DNA from: Pithys albifrons albifrons
Taxonomy: Eukaryota; Chordata; Aves; Passeriformes; Thamnophilidae
Length of the DNA: 64,000 nt
Direction of reading: 5' to 3'
NCBI RefSeq assembly: GCF_047495875.1
Contig: NC_092461.1
Span: 44,719,601 to 44,783,600, forward strand
Each line of letters begins with the position of its first letter. Position 1 is the stretch's first letter. The notes below the pieces were generated by a model, which made no database searches, was not told the DNA's origin, and saw only the letters and a program-made list of their open reading frames with translations. Made by a program: the position numbers and the translations under genes. Positions 48,462 through 61,200 of this stretch are shown here, piece after piece.

Positions 48462-49168
48462 TTAGGTATATATATATGTAGGTATAGATATAACTGTAAA
48501 CAGACCAGAGCAAACTGCTTCGCCAACACCACAAGTAAAAAAACAAAAGAGAACAACCCCCAAACCAGTAGGTTCCTCCTGGAGAAAGTTATATTTATGG
48601 ACAGTGTCAGTGTCACACCTTGGCTGGCTGCAGGGTGAGTTTTCAGTCTTTTTCCAGCAAGGCAGAGATGAGCAGTGAGCACTTAGATGAATTCTATCTC
48701 TCTCTCTGTGTCCTTTGTCCCAAACGAAGAAGGAAAGCTGGGAGTGGAGAGCCGCAGCGTGTCCCGTAAAGCAGCTATGACTCCTCTCTCCTGGGTTGCT
48801 GCCGCGGTGGGGTGGGCAGGCATGACACTGCAGGCGACGGTGAGGCCCGAGTGGTGGCTGGGTCCCCAATGCCAAAAACCAGGAGAAACAGCAGTGTCAA
48901 GAAGAAACGCAGGAGCAGCGAGGAGCAGCCCAACAGTTTCTCTCTGACAGACAACACACACAGCTGCAACCTACCCCCAGGGCTGTGAGATGTCCCCAAA
49001 AACAAAAGAGACCCTGCAAACCCATTCTTTGCCACACCTTCCCCCAGTCAGCCCCCACCCAAAATGATCAAGAAGGAATTGGTAGCAGTTAACTACTTCT
49101 TTTGTTAAGTAATGGCTTAGGGGTTAGTGGCAGAGAGGGAATTTTCATTATCATTCCAAACTACAACA
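48259..49168 (-). mobile_element. Solo ERV LTR with target duplication ATGCT
   Basis: The + strand text begins TGTCTTGGTTTGAGGGG and ends CTACAACA, flanked by ATGCT at 48254-48258 and 49169-49173. On the - strand it starts TGTTGTAGTTTGGAATG, has a G+C-rich CpG-bearing U3, an ATAAATA box at about 48597-48590 and ATTAAAG near 48367, and ends CCAAGACA; this supports a - strand orientation. It is 910 bp long. A long (AT)n run lies inside it near the 3' end. Open frames of 82-137 codons in this segment on both strands show no viral or host protein motif. Confidence 0.85.
48406..48455. repeat. (AT)n microsatellite inside the LTR
   Basis: About 25 AT units lie within the 48259-49168 LTR, followed by further TATATATATG text to 48480. 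Confidence 0.95.
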
Positions 49169-49436
49169 ATGCTCCAGCAGTATTTTACATCATGTGACAG
49201 CAATTTCTTATATAACAGGATATACCCTAAAATACCTTGAATTTACTGTCAAACTACAGCTGTCCTGCCTTATTTTAAGACTGGGTGAATAGCCCTTTGG
49301 AGTTACTTGCCTCTATAGACTACAGAAAACAGCATAGAACACTTAAGGCAGCTGCCTACTTTGATCGCTTTACCTTGGTAATATAAATCTCCAATCTAAA
49401 ATGTAATATGTTAATACTGTCTTCGAAATGTTTTGT

Positions 49437-49662
49437 GTTCAGTTTGGTTTTTTGTTTGGCTGAGGTATTTTTGGCTTTTATTGTTGTCATTGTTTTTATT
49501 GTGTTTTTTGGTTTTGTGTGTTTTTGGTTGGGTTTTTTTTTGGGGGGGAGGGTTGGTTTTATTTTTTTTCGGAAGACAGTCATATTTGCCAGAGTCACAT
49601 TTGGGAAGATTCTTTTGACACCGAACACCCTCCTGGTTTGGTTTGGTTTGGTTTTTCCTTTT
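49437..49662. repeat. T/G-rich low-complexity tract
   Basis: The + strand is almost free of A and C in long runs, for example TTTTTTGGTTTTGTGTGTTTTTGG, GGGTTTTTTTTTGGGGGGGAGGG and four GGTTT units at 49638-49656. Open frames over it on both strands are artefacts of composition. Confidence 0.85.
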
Positions 49663-50091
49663 CTTCAGCTTTTCCATAACAGAGATCTCTTCTTCTGACA
49701 TATTTAACCAGAAGTTGATTTACGAATGCATCTGGAAAATTTAACTGTTTACCTTCTCAGAGTGCTCTTTCCTAGCATACCTGGTATAGGGATCACTTCT
49801 AAACATAATTTATCAGTTTTGTGAAGTCAGTAAGATAGGATTTATTCTTCCTCATGTCTATTTCATAGCAGAATGAGCTTTTAATCTAAAATGTTTTCAC
49901 ACTCTGGTATGCTGGTTTCTTTCGACTTTTAGAGGATTCCTTTGGATTTAGAGATTCAGGAGGACTATTTACCTACCAGAAATAACTGTGAATGTTCACA
50001 CTTGGAAATTCAGTACAGTGGGTTTGTTTTGGGTTTTCTGAAGGTGGTGTTGATTTGTGTTTGTTTGGGGCTTTAGTATTTGATCGGATTT

Positions 50092-50176
50092 TGTGTGTGT
50101 GTGTGTGTGCGTGTGTGCGTGTGTGCGTGTGTGCGTGTGTGCGTGTGTGCGTGTGTGCGTGTGTGTGTGTGTGTGT
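50092..50176. repeat. (GT)n with regular (GTGTGTGC) octamers
   Basis: A TG run is followed by about seven copies of GTGTGTGC and then more TG. The alternating purine-pyrimidine pattern is unbroken, which favours Z-DNA. Histidine/threonine-rich frames on the opposite strand are repeat artefacts. Confidence 0.97.
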
Positions 50177-52216
50177 TTTGTGGTTTTGCATTGTGTTTGC
50201 ATCAAAAAACTTAAAAGAAAGAAACCACTAAATAGATTCCTTTACTTCTATCAGTCATTGCCTTTCTTCTAAGATGCTGATATTAGTAAAAGGAATAACC
50301 ACTAATATGTCTTTCAGTGACAAAAATGTCATTCCTGTCACGGGTTTGTAAATGACAATAACTGCTTAGTACCTATCATCTCATAATTTAGTAGTATATA
50401 GGGTGTGGGTAATTTATGCAGGCAAAGACTGTAAGTTAATGCTTCCATGTAAAATGCCCTGGTAATGGTTTGTAGCTGGAGAGACCTAAAGTTATGGTAT
50501 GAATAGCTGAAAACAGACAGGAAGTATCAAAAGAAACTGGCAACATTATAAATACTTTTAAAGTTCTGAATAAACAAATAATCCTCTCAGCCATATCACC
50601 ATATCACCGTATCTTATTTTAAATATATTGAAGATTGAAAATCCTGGTTTTAAACCCCATGCAACATAGTTTGGCCAAACCATCTTGATGTGTATCAAAG
50701 CAGTCTTTTCGCTTGCCCTAAATTTGCATATGTAAAATGTGAAGTTACTTTTCTGAATTTTTGGGACATGGCATTTCAGAGAAGTCAAGCTAATTTGGTT
50801 CCAAATTTGGAATTTCATACGTCTCAGATTAATATTTTAATTTTGTATTTCAAATTTATATATGTGAAAGCTATTTAAATCTGAAAAATCTGATGGTGTG
50901 TTTGCTGTTAAAGCAAAACAAAACTGAACACTCTACTTTAGGCTTCGTGGGTAAAATTTGTAGTTCCAGTGGGTCATTTTACTTGAAAAAGTCCATTTTT
51001 GGGTATATATATTTTCTAACTACCTCATGACTTCTTTCTCTTTGTTTGATTCAATCCATTTCATTCATTTCCATCAAGTCAACTACTGATTGAAATAGTA
51101 CACAAGACAGCCAAATACTTATATAATAGTACAAATCTTTGAAATTATTTTAAGTAAGATACTGTGAAGATTTAATTACTAACATGTATTTTATTTTCCA
51201 CTAAAAGTTTTCACTAAAAGACATAGTTAAAGTATACAGACTGTGCTATTTTTATGTACCACACATTTAGGTGTGATACAATAAAAAGACATTACAGTTT
51301 GGCCTGTACCCACATACACAGTTGTATGTTTTCATTCAAAGTAGCAAATCATAGAATGAGAATATAATAAAGCCTGATCATCAAATAACCTAAGCTTAAT
51401 AATAATTTGCCTCTTTATGCTCCTTTAGGACCAAAATTATGTGACTCCATTGACCAGATAAGGAGTATAATCTCAATCAAGCTTTCCTTTCTTTGTATTT
51501 CCTTTGCTACCAATAAGTGAACAAAACTGCATGAGGCCAGAACTTACTATGTTTTGTCTTCTGTGTACAAAGAATCAACTCCCAAGCCACTTGTCTTGCG
51601 TAGATTTCACCCTGAAAATTAGTTTCTGCATTCCCGTCCTGCACTGATTATTCAGTAGTACTTTTTTGCAATGTTACATAGATCTACAAGCAAGCTGCTG
51701 TTTCACTGACAAATTCATTATCTGAGGTTTATTTGAATTGTTTTGATGAAACCAAGTATAGGTGGCATGATGCATCTTTAATTTATGTGGAGTTCATCCT
51801 GGTTCTTTGAAATATCTTCCTACAATACGTTTAGTATGTAGGAGAATAATATAGTTAGCTGGTTTTACAATATTCTCCAATAAGGTATCTTGCTAAGCAT
51901 TTACTATAAAACACAGAAAACCAGCATGGAATTGTCATTCAACCACATGACTGGAGAAGCCTTTTTCCAATGGTAAATAAATGAGATGCCATACTCTGTT
52001 TTCTCTGGGAAGTTCTGGGTTTGTGTTAATACTACTTTGGAGATGTATTTTCTGTTCTTTATTTCCCTTATCAGTAGTTTCCTTTGTTTATCATTCACAT
52101 GCCAAATTTTGTTTCCCTAAAAAAGATCAGAGTAATGACATTCAACTGTATGGACAGAATGTTAGCAAATAATGAGTCCAATTCTGTATCAATGCCAAAC
52201 TGATCAACTATAGTTA

Positions 52217-52358
52217 AAAAACTCAAAGAAACAAAAACCAAAAACCACAAACAAAAAAAACCAATAAAACCAAAACAAACCACAAAACAAAACCCAAAAA
52301 GAAAAAAAAATCACCAAAGCAGAACAAAACCCAAAACAACCAACCAAAAAAAAAAAGT
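52217..52358. repeat. A/C-rich low-complexity tract
   Basis: Runs such as ACAAAAACCAAAAACCACAAAC and CCAAAACAACCAACC make up the tract, with almost no G or T on the + strand. It is the complement in composition of the T/G-rich tract at 49437. Confidence 0.88.
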
Positions 52359-53539
52359 TAACAAAAGCTGACTAATTCAGGCAGATTAAACACCTTCTTA
52401 CTTTATCAGGCATCAGGAGCTCCAAGTTTGGTCCTATCTTTAAGAATGACCAAAATATTAATAGGGTTTTAAACTGTGAAGCTATAATGCATATGTACAA
52501 TTTATGATATTGAAATACAAAATAGAATATTTAACTTTTAAAATAGGAGCAGTCTCCCCTTCTTTTCAGAAGGTTTCAGTTCAAGGACAAGGTAAACCAA
52601 CAGTGTTGTTCTCTGTTGTGCAACCATATCCTTAAACAGTTGCAACAAAACAAGTTGCACACTATTGTGCAAAGAAACAAATTAAATGGACACATTTCCA
52701 CACAAATCATCTCAATGATCTCAGTAGAAATGGTATTAAGAACTGAATGACCATTGATAAGATTTTTCACTGCATGAGTATCCTGTGTGTGGTCCAAGAT
52801 CCTTTCTTCTTTTTGAGAAGCTATTTCTATCTCACTGTATTCATACACTGACATAAAGAAATATGCCATCTGAAATAGGGATCAATCTGGTATAAAAAGC
52901 TTTAAAAACTCTATAGTTCCAAAGAAACCCCAAGCTCCAAACATGCAATCTAAATGAAATTAAGATTTTCAAAACACTTCTTTCCAGCTGGAATGCATTG
53001 CCTCCATGATTACATATTTTCACTATACCAGTTTCCTGCTGAGTTCCAGAAATTATCTGAAACCATATGTCAATTAATTTACTTGGGGCTGGGTTTCATG
53101 CTCAGTGCCAAAACTATGAGCAAATACTTAAGAAGTAATAGATGTTCTGAGTTGAAGAGTTCATATTTATGAAAATAGATAATTATGAACTGGGAATAAA
53201 ATAGTTCATAAGGTTGTCCAATAAGACATGGTAAGAGAAGTGTAATACTTTGGGTGGTTGTAACAAATAATATAAATTGACAACAACAAAAATAATTAGG
53301 AAAAAAAATATGTTGTCTTATTAAACCATATGTCTGTTATCTCTCTAAAAGCTAAAATGTGTCTGGTAGTAAGATATCTAACCTATCGTACCTGATTATC
53401 TGTGACCCTAACCTGATAGTAATATCAGATAAAGTCATTTTAGAAAGAGCTGGATGTCCACTGTTCTCCCTCTGCAAAAAAAGATATGACACTGTACCAG
53501 GTTACAGTGTAAACAAGACTTGTAAAACAAGTTCAGTTG

Positions 53540-53720
53540 ACACCTGAGACTCTGCCATGAGAAACACAGGGTCGAGCCAAAAAGGAAACCTGGTCTGACT
53601 GTGCAAGTGTGGGGTGTGTAGCTGCAAAGGGGCCTTGGTCCCAGCTCAGGTGGTGCATGTGTAACTACCTGAGTGGCCCCTGGGTGGTTGGACAGAAAAA
53701 TTTCCTAACACAGAGACTTG
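53540..53720. repeat. Unassigned G+C-richer patch
   Basis: Text such as GGGTCGAGCC, GCAAGTGTGGGGTGTG, AAAGGGGCCTTGGTCCCAGCTC and GAGTGGCCCCTGGG stands out from the intron. It may be part of an old LTR or another insertion. No ends or family were recognised. Confidence 0.25.
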
Positions 53721-55709
53721 TCTAGACAATCTAGAGAACGCTGATTGTGTAAGATGTTAAACTTCTTTTGTTGAAGGAGAGCGTTGTTCTCATATGAACT
53801 TCAGATTCTGTGCTTTATTCTTAGTATTTTCCCATTTTAATCTTCAAACAATGACTGACAAACTTAGAATCTATGAAGGCATGCAAAATCAACAAACCGA
53901 GCCTGTGGTTAGAATTTACTTAAGAATTATAACAACTATGCTCTTAAATCCCTTTTAGATCTACAACAGAAATAAAAGCTAGAAATAGATTAAAAGAAAT
54001 TATCAGCAGTGCTTCTGTTAGTAGAAGACAATGGAAACACTGTAGATATTTTTTCTATAGAAAGTTGGATTTCAGGTAGCAAATACCAGGCTGACCTGGT
54101 TCTTAAACAGCATTAGAGATGAAGGGAGACTGCAGTGTCCATACGGGTAATGGTATTACATGAATTTTGAGGCAGCTTGAATTTTGAAGGAGTGGTCTGT
54201 CAGGATTGATTCAGGCTGGTGCAAGTTTGAAAGACCAGCAATACTAGAAAGCCTTTATTTAAAGTGATAGGAGTTTGGAAGAATATGTTGGTTTAAATAA
54301 GTTTATGATAATGTTTTTGACATGCTGTGTGTTACGAAGAGTTTGAAATTTGGAAGGCTTAGAGCTTCTGACCTGATTCTGTGTTCAGAAGAATCTTCCC
54401 TAACTCTTCAGGGCTCGGATTAGGACTCCTTACTAAAATGGGACTTGGCATGCATTAGAACATTAAATTTAGAAATCACTGTTAACAACAAGAAATCCCA
54501 AGACACTTATTATATTGATGCCAGCAGCAGTGTAGTCTATTACAACCTTGTCACACTTCTAATGACATATGTCAAAGTACCTTTCCTGCATGAAGATGTC
54601 CTTTTAGGACACTTTAGTCACACATTAAATTAGCTCGGCAGTAACTTGTTATTTTTGAGACAGGAATGATCTATTTAGAATATTTAATTTTCTGATTTAT
54701 GGCTTAAATATATTTTTGTGCCTTATGATTATAAAGATATATGAGAATGTTTTTCTATCCCACATAAAGGACACTTGTAGATAGATCTGTATTTACACCT
54801 TTTCTGAGTTTAATGGCTTCCGTGATTCTGTAGGCGCATTTGCGCAGTACTATATAGCTATTAAAGAGATGATTTAAGATACTCCCTTCTGTCAACTGCT
54901 CAATGGACAAATTCAAAGATGTCATGGGGGAGTGGGGAGCTCAATTTTTTTTCTTCAATGGAACAGCAAAACAAGATTCTGCCCCACTTTCTTTGATTCG
55001 AATAGCAGGAATGGGGTAAGATAAGTAACTCTTCAGAGTGTTACTTCTGCTGCTTCATTGGCATGTGTTTTCTGGAGGACTGGTGGTCTCAAAGTCTACA
55101 TTACAGAATATGTTATATGGATATCTGTGATATTAAGTCTCACATACCATGTAATAGCAATTTTAAACAGTTTTTTTCTCTTTTTCCTAAAGTAGCACTT
55201 AGAATATGGAAGCAAAATTTCCCACAGATTTTAGCAAATCTCACCAAAATTATTATTTATTTATGATAAAGTAAAAATAAGTATATTCAGTGCTTTTATA
55301 ATGGCATACTGTATTCTTTCCCTTTCTCACCTTCTGTTCATTCAGAATAAATTAATTTATTTTTTATCAGCCTTTAGAGAATTTCTGAATCACATTTGTT
55401 GTTGGTTCTAAAACAGTAGCTCACCTGGTTTATCAGACTGGTTCATAAATCCTAGAATTAGAATTCATACTTTTAACAGAGCCTTGAAAATACAGAACAA
55501 ACTCTGAAAAAAACATGAGAATTAGACTTCTGAAATGAGGTACTTAAAAGCCTAAAATCCAGATTATGTGATTTATCTGCATCCACTTTGGGAGTAGAGA
55601 ATACATCTTTTGGTCTTATAATGCAAAAATAAGTCTTAAAAGCAGTCTTTTTAGTTTTAAATTAACTCTGTGTGTATTTAATATGAATTTGCAAGATTTA
55701 AAAACAGTC

Positions 55710-56400
55710 ATTAAATATTTTAGGTTGAAAAGGACCTCTGGAGACCTCTAGTCCAACTGCCTGGTCACAAAACAGTCAAACAGATCAGCCTGTGTTTGTC
55801 ATTGAATATGTTCACAGTGGGAGATAACACAACCCCTCTGTAAAAAAGAAACAAACAAACACACAAAACCCCCACAAGAACAATGACAACAAAAAAAAAA
55901 ACAAAAACCAAAAAAAACAAAACACAAACAAAAACACCCCAAATCATGGTGTTTAACCACATGGGGTTTTCTTTTTGTGCAGCTAAAGGTTTGCTGCACT
56001 CATGCTTCCTAGAAGAGTTTTTGTCTCTATTCCTTTCCTGTAAAGCTGCTTTCTAGTAAATTGTTTCTTGGGAATGATTTGTCCCACATGCGTGATTGTC
56101 AGGTTTTTCTCCATCCTACTGAGACCTCTCTAAATAGCATCCCTGCACTAGAACATATCAACTGATCCTCTGGTGTCTGTAAACTTGCCGAGAGTTTACT
56201 CTGGCTCATAGTCCTCATCTATAATGAATATTGAAGTCAACATCCACCTCTGAGGGACGCTGCTGCCAATCAGCTCCTGCCTAGGTTTTGGATTATGGAC
56301 ACTCTTTGAACCTGACATACCGGCCTGTTTTTCATCCATTTCCTACTCCACGTATCCAATCCATGCTTCACCAATTTGGCTACAGAACCAAAAATCACAA
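55710..56400 (-). mobile_element. Older CR1-type LINE fragment, - strand
   Basis: AGGTTGAAAAGGACCTCTGGAG, CTCTAGTCCAACTGCCTGGTC and, further on, CACCTCTGAGGGACGCTGCTG, TCTTTGAACCTGACATACCGG and CTGTTTTTCATCCATTTCC follow the antisense 3' half of an older CR1 subfamily. An A/C-rich tract (55845-55945) interrupts it. It is more diverged than the other CR1 copies here. Boundaries are approximate. Confidence 0.6.
55845..55945. repeat. A/C-rich low-complexity tract
   Basis: CAAAC/CAAAA-rich text lies inside the older CR1-like segment and may be a later insertion or an expanded internal tract. Confidence 0.85.
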
Positions 56401-58551
56401 AAGGTAGGTTGAGCGAGCATGCAAGATGGCAAAGAAGGGATAGTTTATAAGCTTGGTATATAGATCTCATGTTAAAAAAGATAATTTGCATAAATATTAC
56501 TAAGTGATTGAAAATCCCAAACAGATTTTATCAGAAACTCCAAATGAATGTGACTCCGTAGCATCTTTTTCAGCCATACACATTTTTTTTGCAGAATGAT
56601 GCTATCTAGTAATAGCAATAGGATTTACAGACAATAACAAATTTTATGGCAACAGCTTCTCTCTTAGGCACTCCAAGACTGATTACAAATTCTCAGTAAG
56701 TATCAGCCCCCATTCTTTTGAAATTATTACCAGCATGTTTTAGATAAAGCAGAAGAGTGTTTTCCTTTTTTTATGGTAAAATTCAAGGCAGGTACTTATT
56801 TTAGTGAGCAAAACACAGTTTCTCTCCAAATATGGACTCTTCTGACTAGCCAACACCAATCAACAGGCACAGTGTGTCCTGTGTTCTCAGCAGGGAGGGA
56901 TACAGACTAATATATAACTGTTTTAACTGCTTACTTCAGTGTAGGCTTACGTTAAGGATCTTTTCTTTCACCTCTGACCTGTGTTATCCTTATGAATATT
57001 TTCATATTTGATGACCTTTTTTTTCCAGTGTATCTTATTCTCTTGCATGAAACATTTATAAGATCTGCTAATATACAGTGAACTTAGTAATTTCATATTT
57101 TAGTAATTTTTTTTTAAATTGAAACCCAGTAGCATATTTAAAGATATAAACAGGAATCATGATCATTGTATCTAAAGCAGAAATTTTTAAAAGCTGCATG
57201 ACAACATAAAAAAAAGCATGTTAGCTGACAATATTAAAAACTCATTATTTTTCCTTTATTATCCAGTAGTTAACACTTTAAAGAAATAATTATTTAATCT
57301 TTGAGGACTATAGAGGAAAAAATTTCCCTTCTGTTTATACTTAATTTTTTGTGAGGATGTTTTTGTAGGGACTTCTTCCTCTGTAGTCAGTATTTGTTAT
57401 GTGAAAACATAACCCCCCAAAAAAGACCCTTAACATTGTGGATCTTGTCCTTTTATGTTTTATTAAGTATGATTTGGCAAGAAAGGTACTTGGGTTTGGT
57501 GTTTGTTTTTAGAGAAATAACCTATGTAGACCAAGATTTGCTCTTCAAAAACATTGTAAATACAAATGCCCATACATTTTGGAAAAATAGATTGTTGTCT
57601 GCTGGTATTACCTCCCCAGAACAAGAGCATCTGAATTAAATCTCAGTATAGCCACTTTGTGTTTATGTTGCACAGATTGCTGAGCTCAGTGGGACTAGTT
57701 CCACAGGCAAGTCTGACATTTGGTATTTATTTGTAATACATATAACTTGTTTCAGTTCTATAACGTAAGTAGGAAATAGTAGTTACTTAAATAAACATTT
57801 ATGTGCTTAGTTTTTACTTAAACTTGCCTATTTTGGTGCATAATGTATTGAATAATATGTTGATCAGAATATGTTAAATATGGGGAAATTTTCAATAGAT
57901 TTCTTATACTTGTAGTCACTGTGGTTGTGTATCATCTTATTAATAATCTGTACTTATGCACTATATAAAGCTCTGTATTCTCTCAGACTAAGTCTATGTA
58001 TATTTTTTTGTGTAGGTGATTTCTTTAATATTATTGCCAAGGTAGAGATGTCATGTGCAAGGGTATAGATATGGGTGATCAATTAAATTCACTTCGGAGG
58101 TCACTCCTAAATGTTACACCATACATATATTTATAAACCATAGAATTGTGGAGAATTGAAGACATGTACAAGTGTTCCTTATCAGAAAAGCTGAAGTTCT
58201 TCATCTGTTTTTTTTCCATTATGTTTTTCCCATTATTCATATTAAAAGTTGCTCCAAGTTAGAAGTGCTAAATGTCCAGGTTACTAGGGAAATCATCTAC
58301 TTTCCTTTTTACATATTGTAGTGCTCCAAAGAATTTTTTTTAAATGTCTATTGAAAGAAAAAATAGGCACCTTTAATAACTAAAAGGAGGTAGCAAAAAT
58401 TAATATTATAAAAGCAGTGGACTCTTGGAAGTTTTCTCAAAATTTTATAAGTGATTAGGAAAATTTTGAATTTGCAGAGCCTCCTGATTAGAAAAATATA
58501 GTGGGATAAAAATTTATTGAAAATCTGACATTTTCAAAAATTTACCTTTAA

Positions 58552-58794
<243 letters not shown>

Positions 58795-61004
58795 TAAAAA
58801 AAAAAAATCCTGATGTAATGAATCACACTGCTCTAGGAACTTGTTTTGAACATACAAGTACTGCACATCTGAGAAATTATTTTGCATGAAGCCCTGTTGG
58901 ACATAACCAAAAACCTTTCCTCTGTAGATGTTAGTATAATAGTTCTCATCCTTTCCCTCTCAGGGCCATATAATTTGTAATTTGATGATCTTTGACAGAG
59001 AAAGAAAGAAAGAAATTTCATGTCAGTGACTACTATCCCTGGTAGTCTAGTCTTGGACAAACATTGCAGAAAGGAACTGGCCAGAGATTGAAACTGCTAG
59101 GAGCATTGTATAACTTTCCAACACTTTCTTTCCTTTAATAAACTCAAAATGACCTTAGCTGCTACAACTAAAATCTGCATTCTATTTTCATGTGCTTGTA
59201 TGCACACCACCTCCCCTGTTCAGGCATGTCTGCAGACAGGTGTTTGCAAACATATTACAGTACTGACTTTGTCTTGACTATTCTACTTAATGTGTCAAAG
59301 TGTTATTTTCTCTTTTCATATTCTCCTTACTATGCTTTCCTGTGTAGTGTGAGAATATGGGCTTGAGGATAAGAACTGTCTAGACTTTCCTGGAAAACTT
59401 TAGTAAAGAAATATTTTATTTTTCATCTCTTATAATTCTTATATCTCAATATATGTATTTTATAGTAATGATAATTGAACATCTGTAGTTTTCTAAGTGA
59501 AAAAGTAAAAGGAATTCTAGGGCTCTAGGAAGAGGCCTTATAGTGGTTACAACATACTGTCCTTATTCGATGTTGCTGGTTTTAAAATAAATTTTTCAAC
59601 TGAAAAATAGTTACCCTTTTATAAATCCGTGCCTACAGTTTTAATGATTAGCACTACTGAGTTTACAAGATTATTAAATAGATTCAGTATAAGTGCTCAC
59701 CTGACATTCTGTCCTCTGCACATGTGTAAATATGCATACACTTGTTTTGAACTGCATGTATCCATTTACTTAATACTGGTAATTTCCACACTTTATGCAC
59801 AGACACCTACTGTGTTTGTCACAAAAATTCTTATTATGATTATGTGTTTGCCCAAATATCAAATGTGAAATTATCTTCTATTGATTTCCTATAATGATAC
59901 ATTCTTGGGGAATATGAACTTCTAAAAGACTAAAGTAGAGAGTGCAGATCCTAAGTGAGGAGACAAGAGATTTCAAAATTGTGTGTTGTACTTCAGTACA
60001 CCTTGATGTTCATTGATTTTTTTTTCCAAACTTGTAATATATTCATTAATGTTCTTTCCATGCCTGTAAATCAAAGTGGTACAATACTTATTCTACACAT
60101 AACTGCAACATCATTATGGTTTATCAAAGTCTTAGAAAAAAAAAACATAATACAGATGAAAGAATAAGAAGCAGGGATAAATCCTGCGGTGCATAGTTGT
60201 GCCATGTTCTAGATTTATTAGCTCTTTACACTCAAAAGTGTCTTTTAAACCTTATTATTAGTGCTCAAAACTAAGTAAATGTACTTGTTAATTGTTCTTA
60301 CCTGTGGGATTGCCTTGGTTGTTTTGATTCCCTTAGTCTGCCTATAACACAATTTTAAGAACATTTTCATTTCAAAGGTAGTTGCAATGGGAAAATTATA
60401 GATAGATCATGTGTTATCAAAGAGATAAATAACAAGTCATATATTTGAATGAAAGATAATAATTAGAAACTCATCTGCACTGAAGATATTCTGACAAATT
60501 ATAGATTTGAGAGCATGTCTCTGCCAAAAGACAGTCCTTTGGCATTTTTTGCCTGTGGTGCAAAAAATAGCTAGATGTCTTCTATTCCGAAGATTTCCTG
60601 TATCTGGTCTTCTTTAGATACCAGAATCTCAAAAGATTGTATTTGCTTAGTTTTCTCAGGGATAACATTAAAATACTGCTTGCAAAAAGTCATTTTGGGA
60701 TTCAGATTAACTATATATTTAGGGGAAGTATAGACTGTCTCCCAGAAGTTTCAGAATTTTTTCAGAAATTCATAGGCAATTTTAATTTTTTTTTTTTTTA
60801 ACTGTGACTTGGTTTTTGCTTGTTGCTGTTGTTTTGTTTCCAGCAAGATGTTGGTAAAAGACATCGTAAACAGTTCATTCCTGTGGTGCTTTTCCTCAAA
60901 ATGTGATCTATATGACACTATTATAAAGGAAAATTTCAGCAGTTATTTCATATTTCATTGTGATTATTGAAATTTATCTAGGTATATGGAAGAAATTTTT
61001 TACA

Positions 61005-61200
61005 ATTAGAGTGGTGAAGCACCAAAACAGTTTGACAAGGGAGATTTGTATTCCCATCCCTGGAAACATTGAAGATCAGATTGAACAGGGCTCTCAGAAA
61101 CCTGGTCTGTTTGAAGATGTCCCTGCTCATTGCAGGGGGTTTTGCCTGATGATATTTAAAGTTCTTTCTGATTCAAAGAAGTGTATGATTCTTTATTAAT
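61005..61200 (+). mobile_element. CR1 LINE 3'-end fragment, + strand, old
   Basis: ATCCCTGGAAACATTGAAGATCAG, TTGAACAGGGCTCTCAGAAACCTGGTCTG, GATGTCCCTGCTCATTGCAGGGGG and a degraded tail ATGATTCTTTATTAATA follow the CR1 3' UTR. It is well diverged. Confidence 0.85.

Noticed and set aside
48332..49035. Open frames up to 137 codons on both strands
   Set aside because: They lie within the G+C-rich solo LTR and its AT run; no protein motif is seen, and long frames are expected there by composition.
49973..50231. Frames rich in Thr-His or Cys-Val
   Set aside because: They are translations of the GT/GC microsatellite.
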